Below, one piece after another: positions 37,621 through 39,553 of a stretch of 39,553 nucleotides of DNA (the stretch's first letter is position 1; the number at the start of each line of letters is the position of its first letter). The DNA lies in the NCBI GenBank assembly GCA_041665065.1, contig JBAYJM010000010.1, positions 1 through 39,553 of the forward strand, given 5' to 3'. A model generated the notes under the pieces. It did no database searches. It was not told the origin of the DNA and saw only the letters and a list, made by a program, of their open reading frames with translations. Origin of the DNA: JBAYJM01 sp041665065 (lineage in GTDB: Bacteria; Patescibacteriota; Patescibacteriia; 2-01-FULL-39-33). Position numbers and translations under genes: made by a program.

Positions 37621-39553
37621 ATGACAAAAGGCAAAGTATTAGGAGTATGCCTAATTCTCTTTTTTGCTCTATTTGCAATAAACTCGGTTTTTGCAGAAGG
37701 GATTTCTTTTTCTGCCATTGCAGATCTTTTAAGTCAAAATCAAATTCAAACAAATTTGGCGACATTTGAAGATCCGGTTAATGCAACTGGCCTGTATTTT
37801 GTTGAATCGGGCGTAGGAAGGATTGAGTACCCCGGTATAATAAATTTAAATTCTGAAACCAACTCATCCACGATTGCTAGCCTAGCAACAAATTTAGCAT
37901 TTAATCGAGGAAGTATTGTTTTCGGCGCAGATCAATCATCCGACTTTAAAAATGTTCCGGTCAATGTTACTTTAAACAATTTAAAGGGCTCATCATATGT
38001 GGTTGATGATTTGATATTTAAGGATGGTTCAAATCAAATAATACCGGCCGGGAGTGATGGTTATCCGGTTATTTCTAATTTCAACTATGAGGCCGTCGGA
38101 CATACAATTACGTTTAGTGCTGATAAATTTTATTCAGTCTCGGTTATAGATAGGGAAGCGCCAATAGTGACTTTTTTAAGTCCAACGCCTCAAAGCGGAG
38201 TGCTCACAAATCAAGATCCTGCTATAATCAAATTAGGCTCAGATGAAAATCTAAGCAAGGCTGTTATCCAGGTGAGCGGATATGACAATGGTGATTTTGA
38301 AAATGGCAATCTAAACAGTTGGCAAACGGGTTCTTCATCGTCATGGACTATTGATAGAGCTTCTGAGCATAGCGGGTCAAGTGCGGCGCGCAGTGCTTTT
38401 GCCAGCGGATCATGGATCAGTAAAAACGTAGATTTACAAAATGCTTCTGATATTTACTTTTATTGGAAAGTTTATTCTGATTCTGACGCAAATTCATTTT
38501 CTTTTTATGTCGATAATACCTTAGTGGATACCATCAGCGGAACGCAGAATTGGCAGTTGAAAAAATATTCGGCATCAGTAGGCACGCATGAATTAAAATG
38601 GGTCTTTAATCGCGGATTTATAGCTAATGGGCCGACTGATGGCGGCTGGATAGATGATTTTTTCATATTTAACTCGGCATCATCCACTGATATGTCTATT
38701 GTTAACGCTAACGGTTCGACAGTAGCCCAATATTCGTTGAGCGGATTAACTCAAGGAAAAAACTATTATCAAATTTTAGTTGCTGATGAAGCGGGCAATG
38801 AGGCCGTTGTTTCCCCACATCAAAATGTCTATTTTGACAATGTAGCTCCAACTTGCACCTTGACCAGCCTGCCAGCAAATGAGACGTATGGAACTAATTT
38901 ATCCATATCTGTATCCGGCGCAGGAGTCACTGCATATAAATATATGCTCGATAATAATGATTATACTAGTCAAACGGCGGTCAGTATTAAAATATTACAA
39001 TCCGGATTGGGAGTCGGGCCACATTCCATACAGGTAGTTGGAATGGACGCGGCTGGAAACTGGCAAAGTGATCCAACAATTTATTCATGGACGATTTTGG
39101 CCAGCCAGACACCAGTCCAGAGTACTCCATTGCCGCCAACTAATGCAGGCGGAATAAGAATTTCTAATCCTTTTAAGCCAACTACGGGGCAAGGTAAGCC
39201 GTTAATTGTTGCAAAGCCCATCATTAATTCTCAAGCTCTTCAACCAAAGGTTTTGGGCGTAAAAGCGTTTCCCAATGGAAGTTTATTGAGGTCAATTGAA
39301 ACTGGCAGAATATATTTATTGGCTGGAGATCAAAAGATATATATAAGTTCATTGCAGGAACTTAAAAAATATCGCACAAAAAGAATGTATCAAGTCAGTG
39401 AAGATCAGATGTCGCAGTATATTGATTTTAGGGCAAATGGAACATTGCTTAGAACAAGCGATCAAAAGATCTACATTATTAATAATGGCAAAAAAAAGCA
39501 TATAACATCTTTGGCCGAATTGAAAGAAAATTATAAGGGTAGGGTTATAATAA
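37621..39553 (+). CDS. Large secreted multidomain surface protein (3' partial)
   Basis: An open frame of 644 codons runs from ATG 37621 off the window end without a stop. A signal peptide is clear: MTKGK, a hydrophobic core and NSVFA with cleavage after residue 25. Then follow an N-terminal beta domain; a jelly-roll segment (about 222-350) that opens with FENGNLNSWQTG and ends with GGWIDDFFIF, like carbohydrate-binding or MAM-type folds; one or two Ig-like domains with DEAGNEA and DAAGNW; a Pro/Thr linker (about 491-545); and at least two C-terminal repeats with NGSLLRS or NGTLLRT followed by an IY strand and a basic turn. Such repeats are common in exported proteins of Patescibacteria. It starts 19 bases after the CAP gene, so both are likely cotranscribed. 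Confidence 0.88.
   Translation, partial: MTKGKVLGVCLILFFALFAINSVFAEGISFSAIADLLSQNQIQTNLATFEDPVNATGLYFVESGVGRIEYPGIINLNSETNSSTIASLATNLAFNRGSIVFGADQSSDFKNVPVNVTLNNLKGSSYVVDDLIFKDGSNQIIPAGSDGYPVISNFNYEAVGHTITFSADKFYSVSVIDREAPIVTFLSPTPQSGVLTNQDPAIIKLGSDENLSKAVIQVSGYDNGDFENGNLNSWQTGSSSSWTIDRASEHSGSSAARSAFASGSWISKNVDLQNASDIYFYWKVYSDSDANSFSFYVDNTLVDTISGTQNWQLKKYSASVGTHELKWVFNRGFIANGPTDGGWIDDFFIFNSASSTDMSIVNANGSTVAQYSLSGLTQGKNYYQILVADEAGNEAVVSPHQNVYFDNVAPTCTLTSLPANETYGTNLSISVSGAGVTAYKYMLDNNDYTSQTAVSIKILQSGLGVGPHSIQVVGMDAAGNWQSDPTIYSWTILASQTPVQSTPLPPTNAGGIRISNPFKPTTGQGKPLIVAKPIINSQALQPKVLGVKAFPNGSLLRSIETGRIYLLAGDQKIYISSLQELKKYRTKRMYQVSEDQMSQYIDFRANGTLLRTSDQKIYIINNGKKKHITSLAELKENYKGRVII

Noticed and set aside
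1..39553. Recoding of TGA as an amino acid, as in some Patescibacteria
   Set aside because: TGA closes the IMPase-like gene at 6775-6777 and Trp is encoded by TGG throughout.
1..39553. CRISPR arrays, insertion sequences or prophage
   Set aside because: I saw no regularly spaced repeats, transposase, integrase or phage structural gene; the secretion ATPase at the left edge alone does not define a mobile element.

Overview
The window is AT-rich bacterial DNA, densely packed and read with the standard code: TGA serves as a stop, for example at the end of the inositol-phosphatase-like gene. It most resembles a member of the Candidate Phyla Radiation (Patescibacteria, probably Parcubacteria-like). 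This rests on inference from gene content and style: a VirD4/HerA-like ATPase typical of these genomes, small stand-alone housekeeping enzymes, weak or absent ribosome binding sites, tRNAs without encoded CCA, short membrane peptides, and secreted proteins with thrombospondin-type-3, CAP and short wall-associated repeats. No 16S gene or marker set is present to place it more precisely.

Layout. 1-1474: the 3' part of a type IV secretion/conjugation ATPase broken by an apparent one-base frameshift. 1519-1910: a GC-rich single-gene unit with its own promoter and terminator. 2010-3892: dnaX, then tRNA-Gln(CUG). 3965-11631: a long, tightly packed plus-strand run of accessory enzymes (small membrane protein, GNAT, two alpha/beta hydrolases, IMPase-like phosphatase, P-loop kinase-like protein, Nudix, small unknown, glycerophosphodiesterase, peptide deformylase, M3-like peptidase, Nudix). 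11721-16546: ABC-F ATPase, HI0933-type flavoprotein, ZIP metal transporter, YibE/F membrane protein. 16584-21218 (minus strand): HAD-like protein, 2H phosphoesterase, minimal nucleotidyltransferase, HExxH protein, Nudix, a 35-residue protein, a small anchored protein and an Nramp-like transporter. 21408-23202: a 25-residue membrane peptide and murJ. 23225-23823 (minus): a GC-rich lipoprotein unit. 23892-26596: HD protein, Nudix, lepA. 26645-26743 (minus): a 32-residue membrane peptide divergent from recJ. 26783-31714: recJ, rnhA, a truB-sua5 fusion, a WecA/MraY-like transferase, a DUF192 protein. 31786-34518: rplU converging on recR, ybaB and dnaB. 34677-35279: tRNA-Lys(UUU) and a cupin. 35364-39553: two large envelope or secreted proteins, the second running off the end.

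How the parts fit. Replication and repair (dnaX, dnaB, recR, ybaB, recJ, rnhA) and translation (lepA, rplU, ABC-F, peptide deformylase, TruB/Sua5, two tRNAs) form the conserved core. MurJ, the polyprenyl-phosphate sugar transferase, the CAP/calcium-repeat protein and the long secreted protein point to an elaborated cell surface. The accessory blocks hold four Nudix proteins plus HD, HAD, 2H, nucleotidyltransferase and kinase folds. That suggests nucleotide clean-up or RNA-end processing, but I see no single defined pathway.

The most notable items are the TruB-Sua5 fusion, a CAP protein whose duplicated calcium-binding repeats lie before its first membrane segment, a two-hairpin leader upstream of it, putative non-ATG starts, very short leaders at several strong promoters, and two GC-rich self-contained gene units. 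I did not find a clear new defence system, mobile element or CRISPR array.
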